Source: RGIG5952 sp045603485
Lineage (GTDB): Bacteria > Verrucomicrobiota > Kiritimatiellia > RFP12 > JAAYLN01
Length of the DNA: 64,000 nt
NCBI GenBank assembly: GCA_045603485.1
Contig: JAZUMF010000028.1
Span: 6,827 to 70,826, forward strand
Direction: 5' to 3'
This document shows, piece after piece, positions 26,290 through 34,014 of this stretch. The position numbers were made by a program, and so were the translations under genes. The notes under the pieces are model-generated. The model searched no databases. It was given only the letters and a program-made list of their open reading frames with translations, and was not told the origin of the DNA. Positions within the stretch are counted from its first letter, which is position 1, and every line of letters starts with the position of its first letter.

Positions 26290-28752
26290 ATGAGATTTTG
26301 TTTCCCATGGCTCCTTCTTCTGTTGCCAATATTTGCAGGGATTGCCATAACCGCTTTTTACTTGCTACGCAAAGGGAACTCTCGGCTTGTTCTCTTTGCT
26401 ACGCCAGCAATCTTGAAACGCGCAGGTCTTGTTTCAAAGACTGATGGCTCACATGGCCCTCGCTTCAGTGTGCTTCCATTTGTTCAGCTCTCGTTATTAA
26501 CGGCTGGTCTGATGTTGCTTGTAATTGCCGCCGCTCGCCCGCAATGGGGCAAGGCTGAAATGCTTGAAAGCAGTCGCGGACGAAGTCTTCTTATTGCACT
26601 CGATGTTTCACGCTCCATGCTAGTGTCCGATGTCCACCCAAACCGTCTTGAACGCGCAAAGGTTGATATATTGGATTTGATTGCCGATTTGCGTGGCGAT
26701 AGGGCGGGAATTCTGGTCTTTAGGGGTAAGGGATTGATGCTTTGCCCACTTACGACAGATTACGCCTTTTTGCGACAGGCCGTTGACGGTATTTCAGTAG
26801 ATTCAGCACCTCGCGGTGAAACAGATATCGCAGATGCAATCTCAAAGTGTCTTGTCGGTCTGGAAGGCGCCTCTAGTGACAATTGCGCAATATTGCTGAT
26901 TTCAGATGGTGAGGATTTGGCAGGACGCGCACAACGCCTGGCAAAAAGCGCGGGTGAACGGGGAATCCCAATCTTTACGGTTGGTATAGGAGATACCTCT
27001 GGGGCAAGCGTTCCATCTCCCGACGGCAAAGGAACAATGAAGTTCGGTGGTAAGGATGTTAAGTCGCGTTTGACAGAATCCACTCTTAAAGAGATCGCTG
27101 CGGCGTCTGGCGGTGTCTATATCCCTCTTGCAACTTCAGGAACCGCCTCAACTACACTTGGCGCAATTTACCGTCAACATTTAACGCGCATAGCAGCAGA
27201 GGAATTTGAGGAAATGCTCGCAAATCGATTTGTAGAACGCTATCAACTCTTTTTGATACCCGCGCTTGTTTTTCTCCTTGTGGCAGCAATGCTTTCAAAA
27301 GGGCGACCATCTTCGCCTAAGCGAAGAGTAGGGGTGACGCTTTTGCTCGCCTTGCTTATGCCGGTGATTCTTAAAGCTAATGAAGTACCAAGCTCTCCCC
27401 AAGCGACATCAACGCGTGATTTGCGCACGGCATATAATCAGGCTGTTGACGCTTATGCAGGTGGAGATACCACAAATGCGGCAGCTATCCTTTTACCAAT
27501 CTCTAACCGCAGAGATTTTCCCGAGGCCGCCGAGTTGTATGGAGCCGCCGAATTTGCCAAGGCCTTTGATCCTGCTCTTGCAACGAATGCGGCAGCGCGA
27601 GTCGAGCATCTCTCAAAGGCTGCGTTGGCATTTCAGACAAGCATGGCTGACTCCACCCAAGATGAACGAAAGCTGCGTAACCTCAATAGGGCTATTATTG
27701 CTCTGCCAGCCCTTAGGGAAGAGGCTCGAATTGCTGCTGTAATGGCAAAAGAGGAAAAGACACCGCCACCTCAATTGATTTCAAGAATGTTAAATACTCA
27801 GCGCGAAATTTATCAAAGGCAGGAAATGCTGGAGACAAATTCAAATGCGGCGATTCGAATTGATGGCTATGAGGAACTTGCAAAAAAGCAGCAGTCAAAT
27901 ATTGATTTATGGATTCCATTGACACCCGCATTGACGGATCCGTCTGTACTTACAAATGAGGCTCATAGGGCAGAAATGCAAAAGGCTCTTGATAATATGC
28001 AAAGTCGTATGGTCAGCTTAAAAGACGCTCTTTGCAATCTTGATAAGACAACTTCTGAAACATCGGCGCTTTCAGAAAATGACATCTTTAATCTGTGGAC
28101 AATGGTTGCCGAGCCGCCAGCCTTGATAGATGAAGATATTTTATGTGAAACCAATGTCGTAGAAAGTCCACTTAAACCAAAGTGGCGCACCAGAGACAGC
28201 GGCGAGACGGCACTAGCTCTCACAACTCTCTTTGCTGAAAGATTTCCAAAGTGGGCGGAAAATTACATCCAGCAAGATGCACAGCGCCGTCAGCAGGAAG
28301 GGTCTACAAATGCGCCAACCTTTACAGAAGAAAATGTCGCAAAAATAAATGAGCTTTTAGAACCATTGCATTGGATTCAGCAGGATACCTGCAAGCAGAC
28401 AAATATTACAGAGAAAGTTCTCGGCGCATCTGAGGCGCTTGATATACTCTACAAAATAAGAGATTTGCTTCCCAAAGATGGCAATGGTGGCGGAAGTTCC
28501 CAAAATCAGGCGCAACCAGAGCAGAATCAGGAACAGAAACAAGAGCAAGAGCAGAATCAAGAACAGAATCAGCCTCAAGACCAGAACGAAGAGCAGCAGG
28601 AGAAGGCCGCCGAAGAAGAAAAGAAGGAAGATACGCCCCAAGATGTAGAGGAAGATTTACGGCGAGCGTTACAGCGCGAACGCGAGCATGAGGCTGAAAA
28701 ACAACGCCAAAGGCGAGATTTCCCCATGTCTCCCAATGTGCGAGATTGGTAG
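26290..28752 (+). CDS. BatB-BatC-like fusion: VWA domain plus TPR-like tail
   Basis: 820 residues from the ATG at 26290 (GAGG upstream; a GTG at 26284 is in frame). The first ~340 residues are a second Bat VWA protein: N-terminal helices, ALDVSRSM MIDAS (~100-107), LLISDGEDL (~202-210) and a closing membrane helix (~318-336). After another hydrophobic segment (~345-360) comes a long helical repeat region (~375-720), partly TPR-like, as in BatC. The end (~740-820) is low-complexity Gln/Glu/Asn followed by a charged Arg-rich tail. In Bacteroides batB and batC are separate genes; here they form one polypeptide. Confidence 0.78.
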   Translation: MRFCFPWLLLLLPIFAGIAITAFYLLRKGNSRLVLFATPAILKRAGLVSKTDGSHGPRFSVLPFVQLSLLTAGLMLLVIAAARPQWGKAEMLESSRGRSLLIALDVSRSMLVSDVHPNRLERAKVDILDLIADLRGDRAGILVFRGKGLMLCPLTTDYAFLRQAVDGISVDSAPRGETDIADAISKCLVGLEGASSDNCAILLISDGEDLAGRAQRLAKSAGERGIPIFTVGIGDTSGASVPSPDGKGTMKFGGKDVKSRLTESTLKEIAAASGGVYIPLATSGTASTTLGAIYRQHLTRIAAEEFEEMLANRFVERYQLFLIPALVFLLVAAMLSKGRPSSPKRRVGVTLLLALLMPVILKANEVPSSPQATSTRDLRTAYNQAVDAYAGGDTTNAAAILLPISNRRDFPEAAELYGAAEFAKAFDPALATNAAARVEHLSKAALAFQTSMADSTQDERKLRNLNRAIIALPALREEARIAAVMAKEEKTPPPQLISRMLNTQREIYQRQEMLETNSNAAIRIDGYEELAKKQQSNIDLWIPLTPALTDPSVLTNEAHRAEMQKALDNMQSRMVSLKDALCNLDKTTSETSALSENDIFNLWTMVAEPPALIDEDILCETNVVESPLKPKWRTRDSGETALALTTLFAERFPKWAENYIQQDAQRRQQEGSTNAPTFTEENVAKINELLEPLHWIQQDTCKQTNITEKVLGASEALDILYKIRDLLPKDGNGGGSSQNQAQPEQNQEQKQEQEQNQEQNQPQDQNEEQQEKAAEEEKKEDTPQDVEEDLRRALQREREHEAEKQRQRRDFPMSPNVRDW

Positions 28753-28801
28753 ACAGCTGAATTCATTTTTACGAGACAAACAATTAGATTGAGGGATATA
28801 G

Positions 28802-30184
28802 TTGAAGATCGCAGTTCTTTCAGATTTACACTTGTCTGATGGGCTTGATGAATCCCATTTGAATGTTTTGAGAGAGGCCCTAAAAATCTGTCGTGAAAAT
28901 AACGCCGATGTTGTTGCTTGTGCAGGCGATATGGTCAAGGCAGGGGCTTGTGCGGCCGCTTCGTTTTTAATTGAAAGCCTCAAGAAATTGCCGCTGCCGG
29001 TCGTAGTGACAAAAGGCAATACTGAAGATGGTATTGACGGTATCGACGAATTGATTAAAGATCTTCGGTTATACATTTCTCAAGAGGTGGAGGTCTTAAC
29101 AACCGAAGCAGAACCTCCTCCCGATAGCAAGTCAAAATTTCGTATTCTTGTAGGTCATTACCCCATGCGCACGCTGCCGTGCAATGTAGATCTTCAGATA
29201 GCAGGGCATCTGCATCGCGACAGTAGCAATGGTAAAATTGAAATTGTGCGCGGACTAGATCCTGACAAGGTTATCGGGGGACCGCCGGCCGTTGCATTCT
29301 TTGAGATTGAGAACGGCAGGTACAATCGTAAAGATGTCTCATTAAAGGGCTTTACTGTCGCCGAATGGAGTAAGTCTGAACGAATGTCATTATTCAGACA
29401 GATTGGCGTTGCCATCAAGGTCGATCCTGTAGAAGAACTCAACCGCGCGGTCGAGCTTAATATGCCCGCGGTCGAGGTCCTCTACAATCTGCTGAAAAAT
29501 GAGAAATGCCCTTCGGCAATAGCGAATTATTTAAGAGAGACAAAAGGTGTCCTCTCAATACATTTGCCAGACATCTCATTTGAAAAACCCGACGCAGTGT
29601 TAGAGTATATAAAAAAAGCTGTTGATCTAGGTGCAAAGCAGTTTACACTTCATGTGCCGAAGGTTTCAATCCAAAAAATGGCAAAACCTGAAAACTTTGA
29701 CCAGATATGTGATTTTTATTGTCATGCAATTAGTGCTGCCCCCGATGCGGTTTTTGGAATTGAGAATATGCATATGGTCAGCGGAGAGAGCGAATTCGAC
29801 AGACGCTTCGGATATACTCCAGATGAACAGATGTCGATAATAAGAAAACTTCGCCATCTCATTCCAAATAGAAGAATCGGTGCGGTATTAGATATCGGTC
29901 ATGCCCGAAACAATGGTGTTTTTTATCAGCAGTATTCTTTAAGTCACTGGTATGAGGCATTGCGCGGAGAAATTGCGGCAATGCATCTGCATCAAGTCAG
30001 GCAGAGTCCTGACGGTCTTCATAACCACACGCCAATTACCGGCTGGTACGAAAGTTTAATATCGCTTGCGTCGTTTATCAGCGAGTGGAAAAATGGCACA
30101 TTCAAAGATGCGCTATTATTTGTAGAGTGCCGTGGAGGATGGGAAAGTAGTTACAGCCTATTCAAAAATGAGTTGCTTGTATAA
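28802..30184 (+). CDS. Fusion of calcineurin-like phosphoesterase and AP-endonuclease-2/xylose-isomerase-type TIM barrel
   Basis: 460 residues starting at a TTG (28802) preceded by GAGGG. Residues ~1-165 are a metallophosphoesterase: SDLHLSDG (~7-14), AGDMVKAG (~41), TKGNTED (~70), VGHYPM (~119) and AGHLHRD (~133). Residues ~195-455 read as a TIM barrel of the AP-endonuclase-2 superfamily: LSIHLPD, FTLHVP, GIENMHM (metal Glu), AVLDIGHARNNG (Asp/His), AMHLHQV and LLFVECRGG (Glu). Both metal centres look intact. The substrate is unknown; a nucleic-acid or sugar-phosphate phosphodiester is plausible. It may be the last or next gene of the bat transcript, 49 nt after it. Confidence 0.8.
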   Translation: MKIAVLSDLHLSDGLDESHLNVLREALKICRENNADVVACAGDMVKAGACAAASFLIESLKKLPLPVVVTKGNTEDGIDGIDELIKDLRLYISQEVEVLTTEAEPPPDSKSKFRILVGHYPMRTLPCNVDLQIAGHLHRDSSNGKIEIVRGLDPDKVIGGPPAVAFFEIENGRYNRKDVSLKGFTVAEWSKSERMSLFRQIGVAIKVDPVEELNRAVELNMPAVEVLYNLLKNEKCPSAIANYLRETKGVLSIHLPDISFEKPDAVLEYIKKAVDLGAKQFTLHVPKVSIQKMAKPENFDQICDFYCHAISAAPDAVFGIENMHMVSGESEFDRRFGYTPDEQMSIIRKLRHLIPNRRIGAVLDIGHARNNGVFYQQYSLSHWYEALRGEIAAMHLHQVRQSPDGLHNHTPITGWYESLISLASFISEWKNGTFKDALLFVECRGGWESSYSLFKNELLV

Positions 30185-30201
30185 CTCAGCGCGGAGAAAT
30201 T

Positions 30202-30975
30202 ATGAGCCAAGTAAAAATAGAAGAGCTAATTGCGAGCGAAGGATACACAGTCACCAAAGATTCCTTTTATGGTTTTGAGCGACTGCGTTTCAACTTTCAA
30301 GGGTACAATGCCTGGATAGTACTCCCAAGTGATTATACAAACGAGTCAAGACCATGGACATGGACCATGCAGTGGGCAGAGTCATTTGTTCCAAGAACAC
30401 CAGCATTGCATCTATTACGACAAGGCTGGCATCATGTGACAATTGACACCTTCAATCACCGTATGGACGAGCAAGGGATTAAAGTCAGTCAAGCATATTA
30501 TAATTTCTTAACCTCAAGACTATCCTTTAATAAGCGAGCTTGTCTAATCGGAATGAGCTGGGGAGGCTTCTTCTCAACGCGATTTGCAATTGCCAACCCA
30601 AAGGCGGTTGCGGCAATATACTATGATTGCCCACTCTTAACCTTTGAAAATTTTCAAGAAGGTACACGAAAGACAATCCTTGAAGCTATCGGACCATGGG
30701 CAGAAACTGCCTCGGAAAGCTGGCTCGATGACCCGAGAATGCCATTAAATATGGCAGAGTCACTTGCCAAAACAGAAATTCCGATATATCTAGTCTATGG
30801 CGGAGCTGATAGAGTAGTGCCCCCTGAAAATAACTGCGAAGCATTCATTCCAAGATACCAGGCCGCTGGCGGTAATCCCATTGTCTGCAAACGCAATCTC
30901 TTCGGGCATCATCCTCATGGTTTGGAAGAAAGCGACCAGTCTATCGCCAACTTCTTCATCCAAAGCATCCAATAG
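30202..30975 (+). CDS. Alpha/beta-hydrolase of unknown substrate
   Basis: 257 residues, ATG after GGAGA, 17 nt downstream of the phosphoesterase fusion, so probably co-transcribed. The nucleophile elbow GMSWGG has Ser119; VYGGADRVVPP (~197-207) provides the Asp and GHHPHG (~235) the His of the triad. No signal peptide, so cytoplasmic. It resembles prolyl-oligopeptidase/acetyl-xylan-esterase-like hydrolases often found next to sugar-degradation genes; the substrate cannot be told. Confidence 0.78.
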   Translation: MSQVKIEELIASEGYTVTKDSFYGFERLRFNFQGYNAWIVLPSDYTNESRPWTWTMQWAESFVPRTPALHLLRQGWHHVTIDTFNHRMDEQGIKVSQAYYNFLTSRLSFNKRACLIGMSWGGFFSTRFAIANPKAVAAIYYDCPLLTFENFQEGTRKTILEAIGPWAETASESWLDDPRMPLNMAESLAKTEIPIYLVYGGADRVVPPENNCEAFIPRYQAAGGNPIVCKRNLFGHHPHGLEESDQSIANFFIQSIQ

Positions 30976-31448
30976 TGCAGTTCAAGAGCAACCGAGAAAC
31001 TGCTATCAGCTTTTTTAAGTGTCAGACTATTACACTTGACATTTCACTCACACCTTACTATACTCAATCGAAAAATTTAACTTCATGCTAAGAATTATCC
31101 AGAACTATAATCTCAAAGACTTATAAGTGTCAGGCTATTTCACTTGACATCCCGCCACGAGCTTACTATATTGAGCCCAAAATTAAACTTCATGCTAAGA
31201 ATTAACTCAATCTAGAATCTCATTTCATAAAACAACATCAAATATTCTTAAACTGCAAAGCTAATACATCATCGCTGACCACGCTAATATTGGAAGTTGG
31301 GATTGGATACTGGCAAAAGTGGTACAATTTTGCGACTGTAGTCGCATCCATAGCCTTAAAAAAGGTCTTTGGTGAGATTTTTGGATACACTCCCCCATTC
31401 GGGGCGGTAGGCTCCGTTACGAGTAATGCAGATTGTCTGGATTTTTTC
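30976..31448. other. 473-bp gap with REP-like tandem repeat, no gene
   Basis: It contains a tandemly duplicated ~108-bp unit carrying two copies of the 24-bp repeat linked to the RAYT transposase (see the repeat entries). The remaining part to 31448 has no recognised feature. Confidence 0.6.
31017..31231 (+). repeat. Tandem duplication of ~107-108 bp, each unit headed by a REP-like 24-mer
   Basis: Unit A begins at 31017, unit B at 31125. Both start AAGTGTCAG-CTATT-CACTTGACAT (31019-31042 and 31127-31150), share CTTACTATA, an identical 17-bp word CTTCATGCTAAGAATTA (31081-31097 and 31188-31204) and AATCTCA (31109, 31216), with scattered differences elsewhere. Confidence 0.7.
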
Positions 31449-32432
31449 TTAGCCTTGGAATGAAACTGGGGATTTTTGGAGGTCTCTTGCTGAATAGAGC
31501 TTTATGCCATCCCAGTTTTTACATAGACCTATGCCACGCGCGCCTGATTTGCGACCTATGCTGAAGGCATATTTGTGTTTTGCCACCTGTTCATCAACAA
31601 AATCTTTTGAACCGAAGATTGCTCCATAGGTGAAGTGGCGTACTTTGCAGCGTAAGAGGATTTGCAGTGGCAACTCGCCCTTTTTATCGATTATCTCTTG
31701 TATCTTTTCGGCCGGGAATACATCTGTGCCGCTTAAGTAGAGCTTTTGGCGGTAGGTTTCTATGTGTTTTTTGAAGTCTGAGACTTTGGCGTCTGGATTG
31801 TAGATGCGCGCTATGCCGTGCATTGCATTGGAGTTGCCTCGTAAGGCTGAGGCGTAGCCTGACCATTTGTAGTCTTTTGGGTCGTCTACTATGCCTGCAC
31901 GGACGGGATTTAAATCAATGTAGGCTGATACGGTTGAAAGGGTATGGGCTGTGCCTTCTAGGAGAGTGCTATAGAAGCGTCCATCCCACATGGAGCCTGT
32001 ATTGGGATTGTGGGCGTGATACCAGATTGAGAAGCGTTGCTTGAGGTTTTGTATAAATGGAGTGATATCGCCCATGCGCCGTTTGAGCATCATTTGCTCT
32101 TCTTCAAGTCGTTTCAAGTGATTGCCGTGGCGGTACATTATCCATCTGTCTTTGAGGGACTGCGCCTGATCTGCTCCATAAAGGGTCTTTACGCGATAGA
32201 TCAGCATTTCTTCAGTAATCTCGGTCGGTATTGGAACATGGGCAAGGATATGGAAATGGTTGTCCATTACGCAATAGTTGAGTAGCTCTATGCCGCTGAA
32301 GATTGCTATACGGCGAAGCATGTCGACAAAGACCGACTTGCCCTCTGGGCTCAATAGAAACTGCTGTAGGGCGCAGCGGCTTACGATGTGGTAATAACCT
32401 TCTCCGTCATTTTTGATTCGTGGCTTACGCAT
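31449..32432 (-). mobile_element. REP-associated tyrosine transposase (RAYT, Y1/HUH family)
   Basis: 327 residues from the ATG at 32432, 7 nt after AAGGAG; the frame remains open upstream but only through the tRNA genes read backwards. Y1_Tnp features: GEGYYHIVSRC start, NYCVMDNHFHILAHVP with the HUH pair, and AYIDLNPVRAGIVDDPKDYKWSGY carrying the expected catalytic Tyr region of TnpA-REP proteins. RAYTs nick and move REP-type hairpin repeats. Here the gene is flanked by inverted copies of a 23-24 bp repeat (31019/31127 on one side, 32490 on the other), with more copies at 33642 and 61065. The C-terminus (~250-325) is longer than the minimal domain. It looks intact. Confidence 0.85.
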
Positions 32433-32489
32433 AATTGACTCCTTGTTTTTGGGTTGTGTAATAATAAGTATATTGGATATAGAGAATAA

Positions 32490-32513
32490 TGTCAAGTTTA
32501 ACAGTCTGACACC
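32490..32513 (-). repeat. REP-like repeat, inverted relative to the copies at 31019/31127
   Basis: TGTCAAGTTTAACAGTCTGA plus CACC (32490-32513), reverse-complement form of the repeat, just upstream of the RAYT gene. Confidence 0.65.
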
Positions 32514-32533
32514 GCTGAGCAGGATAATTTTTC

Positions 32534-32563
32534 TTGACATAATGCACTTATATGGAGTATGAT
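32534..32563 (+). promoter_or_regulatory. Promoter of the tRNA cluster
   Basis: Perfect TTGACA (32534-32539), 18-nt spacer, TATGAT (32558-32563); predicted start near 32570, about 20 nt before the first tRNA. Confidence 0.65.
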
Positions 32564-32590
32564 AGAAGTACGATTTCCTAAAAGGGGAAG

Positions 32591-32667
32591 CGGGGAGTAG
32601 CGCAGTCTGGTAGCGCGTTTGGTTCGGGACCAAAAGGTCAGGGGTCCGAATCCCCTCTCCCCGACCA
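32591..32667 (+). tRNA. tRNA-Pro (anticodon CGG)
   Basis: 77 nt with encoded CCA. Acceptor CGGGGAG/CTCCCCG, anticodon stem TTTGG/CCAAA around loop TTCGGGA, T-loop GTCCGAAT. The anticodon CGG reads CCG. Confidence 0.93.
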
Positions 32668-32689
32668 TGTTGGAATGAAGTAACCCCGT

Positions 32690-32766
32690 CGGGGCGTAGC
32701 GCAGCCTGGTAGCGCGTTTGCTTGGGGTGCAAAAGGTCTCGGGTTCAAATCCCGACGCCCCGACCA
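32690..32766 (+). tRNA. tRNA-Pro (anticodon GGG)
   Basis: 77 nt with encoded CCA. Acceptor CGGGGCG/CGCCCCG, anticodon stem TTTGC/GCAAA around loop TTGGGGT, T-loop TTCAAAT. The anticodon GGG reads CCC/CCU. The D-arm is almost identical to that of the preceding tRNA-Pro, suggesting they derive from one duplication. Confidence 0.93.
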
Positions 32767-32790
32767 TCTTCTTCCTTTCTTGTTTTGTTT

Positions 32791-32866
32791 GCCAACTTAG
32801 CTCAGCTGGTAGAGCAGCGCATTCGTAATGCGCAGGTCATGGGTTCGATCCCCTTAGTTGGCTCCA
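32791..32866 (+). tRNA. tRNA-Thr (anticodon CGT)
   Basis: 76 nt with encoded CCA. Acceptor GCCAACT/AGTTGGC, anticodon stem GCGCA/TGCGC around loop TTCGTAA, T-loop TTCGATC. The anticodon CGT reads ACG. Confidence 0.93.
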
Positions 32867-32874
32867 TATTATGT

Positions 32875-32904
32875 AGCCACAGACATTTGTTTTGTGGCTT
32901 TTTT
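32875..32904 (+). terminator. Terminator of the tRNA cluster
   Basis: AGCCACA (32875-32881) pairs with TGTGGCT (32893-32899), followed by a run of six T (32899-32904). It lies 9 nt after tRNA-Thr and immediately before the next gene's ribosome-binding site. Confidence 0.75.
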
Positions 32905-32925
32905 GCAACAAAGAGGAGAGTTGCT

Positions 32926-33498
32926 ATGAGAATGGTGAAAGACAAGGAAATTTTGGTAGGAGCCGATTTTGCGGGATTCCCTTTGAAGGAGGTTGTTGTA
33001 GCTCACCTTGAGAAAAAAGGGTGGAAGGTTACTGATATTGGTGTCCGTAAGGACTCTGATCCTAATGATACCGATTTAATGTTTCATCGTGTTGGTCTTA
33101 GGGCTGGCGCTATGATTTCAGAGGGTGAATTCGAAAGAGCATTGCTTTTTTGCGGCACAGGAATGGGTATCCATATTGCTGCAAGTAAATGTCCTCATGT
33201 CCATGCAGGCGTTGTTGAAAGCGTTCCCGCCGCTCTTCGTGCAATTACCGGCAACGGTGTCAATGTTTTAGCTATGGGGGCTTTTTATGTTGCTCCTGCA
33301 ATGGGTTGTGATATAGCGGATGCCTATCTTAATGCAGAGCTTGGTTCTGGGTATGAATGGTGGAAAAATTTTTACGAATTCCACAAACTTGCCATTGATG
33401 AGCTTGAGGCATTTGACTATGAAGAATTCAAGAGGAATGGTTTTAAGGTAAATAAGCTTGGTGATTTCCCGCTTAAACTTGAAACAAAAGATTCCTAA
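32926..33498 (+). CDS. RpiB/LacA/LacB-family protein with altered active site
   Basis: 190 residues from the ATG at 32926 (AGAGGAG upstream). The fold markers of the RpiB sugar-phosphate isomerase family are present: GADFAGFPLKE at the start (usually DHAG), the Cys-containing LLFCGTGMGI loop (~65-74, active-site Cys) and GVNVLAMGA (usually HNDANVLA). The two positions normally held by His (DHAG and HN-NVL) are Phe and a Thr/Gly segment here, and the C-terminus is ~40 residues longer than classical RpiB. It may therefore isomerise a different sugar phosphate. It has a start-proximal terminator upstream and no operon partner. Confidence 0.78.
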   Translation: MRMVKDKEILVGADFAGFPLKEVVVAHLEKKGWKVTDIGVRKDSDPNDTDLMFHRVGLRAGAMISEGEFERALLFCGTGMGIHIAASKCPHVHAGVVESVPAALRAITGNGVNVLAMGAFYVAPAMGCDIADAYLNAELGSGYEWWKNFYEFHKLAIDELEAFDYEEFKRNGFKVNKLGDFPLKLETKDS

Positions 33499-33641
33499 TA
33501 ATACCCGAATAATCAGATAGAGCATGTTTTGCTGATTAGTTGAATCGCTTTGTTATTGTTTTGGCGAAATTTCAACTATACATTGCAACAATAACAGTCT
33601 GATGGCTAAAATCTGATACATTATACCCTACGCAGTTGATA

Positions 33642-33664
33642 TGTCAAGTGTAATAGTCTGACCC
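33642..33664 (-). repeat. REP-like repeat copy
   Basis: TGTCAAGTGTAATAGTCTGA followed by CCC (33642-33664), reverse-complement form of the 31019 copy with nearly full identity. Confidence 0.65.
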
Positions 33665-33891
33665 CTGAAGGTTAATGATTGTGGTGGATGGTGGCGGACG
33701 GAGCCACCACCGCAGAACTCTTAGAGAGAAACTGAAAAGGCCTGTCCCCTTAAAAGGTTACACAGCGTCATTTGCGACATCAAATGATGTTTTGTGTTTT
33801 TATATAAAAAAATATTAAACCTTCGTAAAATGTTGCAATGTAATAATGTATGTATAAATTTTATGGGGGGGGTGATTTCAAAGCAAAAAAT

Positions 33892-33920
33892 TTGACAATC
33901 TTTTTTATAAAGTATAAATT
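33892..33920 (+). promoter_or_regulatory. Candidate promoter of the beta-helix gene
   Basis: TTGACA (33892-33897) with TATAAA at 33913-33918 (15-nt spacing) or TAAATT at 33915-33920 (17-nt spacing). This leaves a ~90-nt leader before ATG 34015. Confidence 0.45.
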
Positions 33921-34014
33921 ATTAACATTAGGTTAAATAAAAGACTTTCTCGGAATGCGTGTTCCAGGTTTTTTATGTAAACTTGGTTTTACCCACACTT
34001 TTTAAGGAAGAAAC

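Larger units (their letters stand above)
33499..34014. other. 516-bp gap with hairpins and a REP-like copy, no gene
   Basis: It holds TAATCAG/CTGATTA (33510-33538), a perfect 10-bp inverted repeat TGTTATTGTT 33551-33560 / AACAATAACA 33587-33596, a REP-like copy at 33642-33664, GGTGGC/GCCACC (33690-33708), a CTGTCCCCTTAAAA word (~33743) resembling the one at ~7135, and a promoter for the gene at 34015. Confidence 0.6.

Noticed and set aside
31017..31231. CRISPR array
   Set aside because: Only two repeat units, ~108-bp period, related 'spacers' and no cas genes; it is a tandem duplication.
32498..32767. Open frames antisense to the tRNA genes, including the upstream extension of the transposase frame
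   Set aside because: They are tRNA genes read backwards; the real transposase start is the ATG at 32432 with AAGGAG.
32722..32925. N-terminal extension of the RpiB-like gene across the tRNAs
   Set aside because: It translates tRNA-Pro/tRNA-Thr and a terminator; the ATG at 32926 has a strong ribosome-binding site and begins the family fold.
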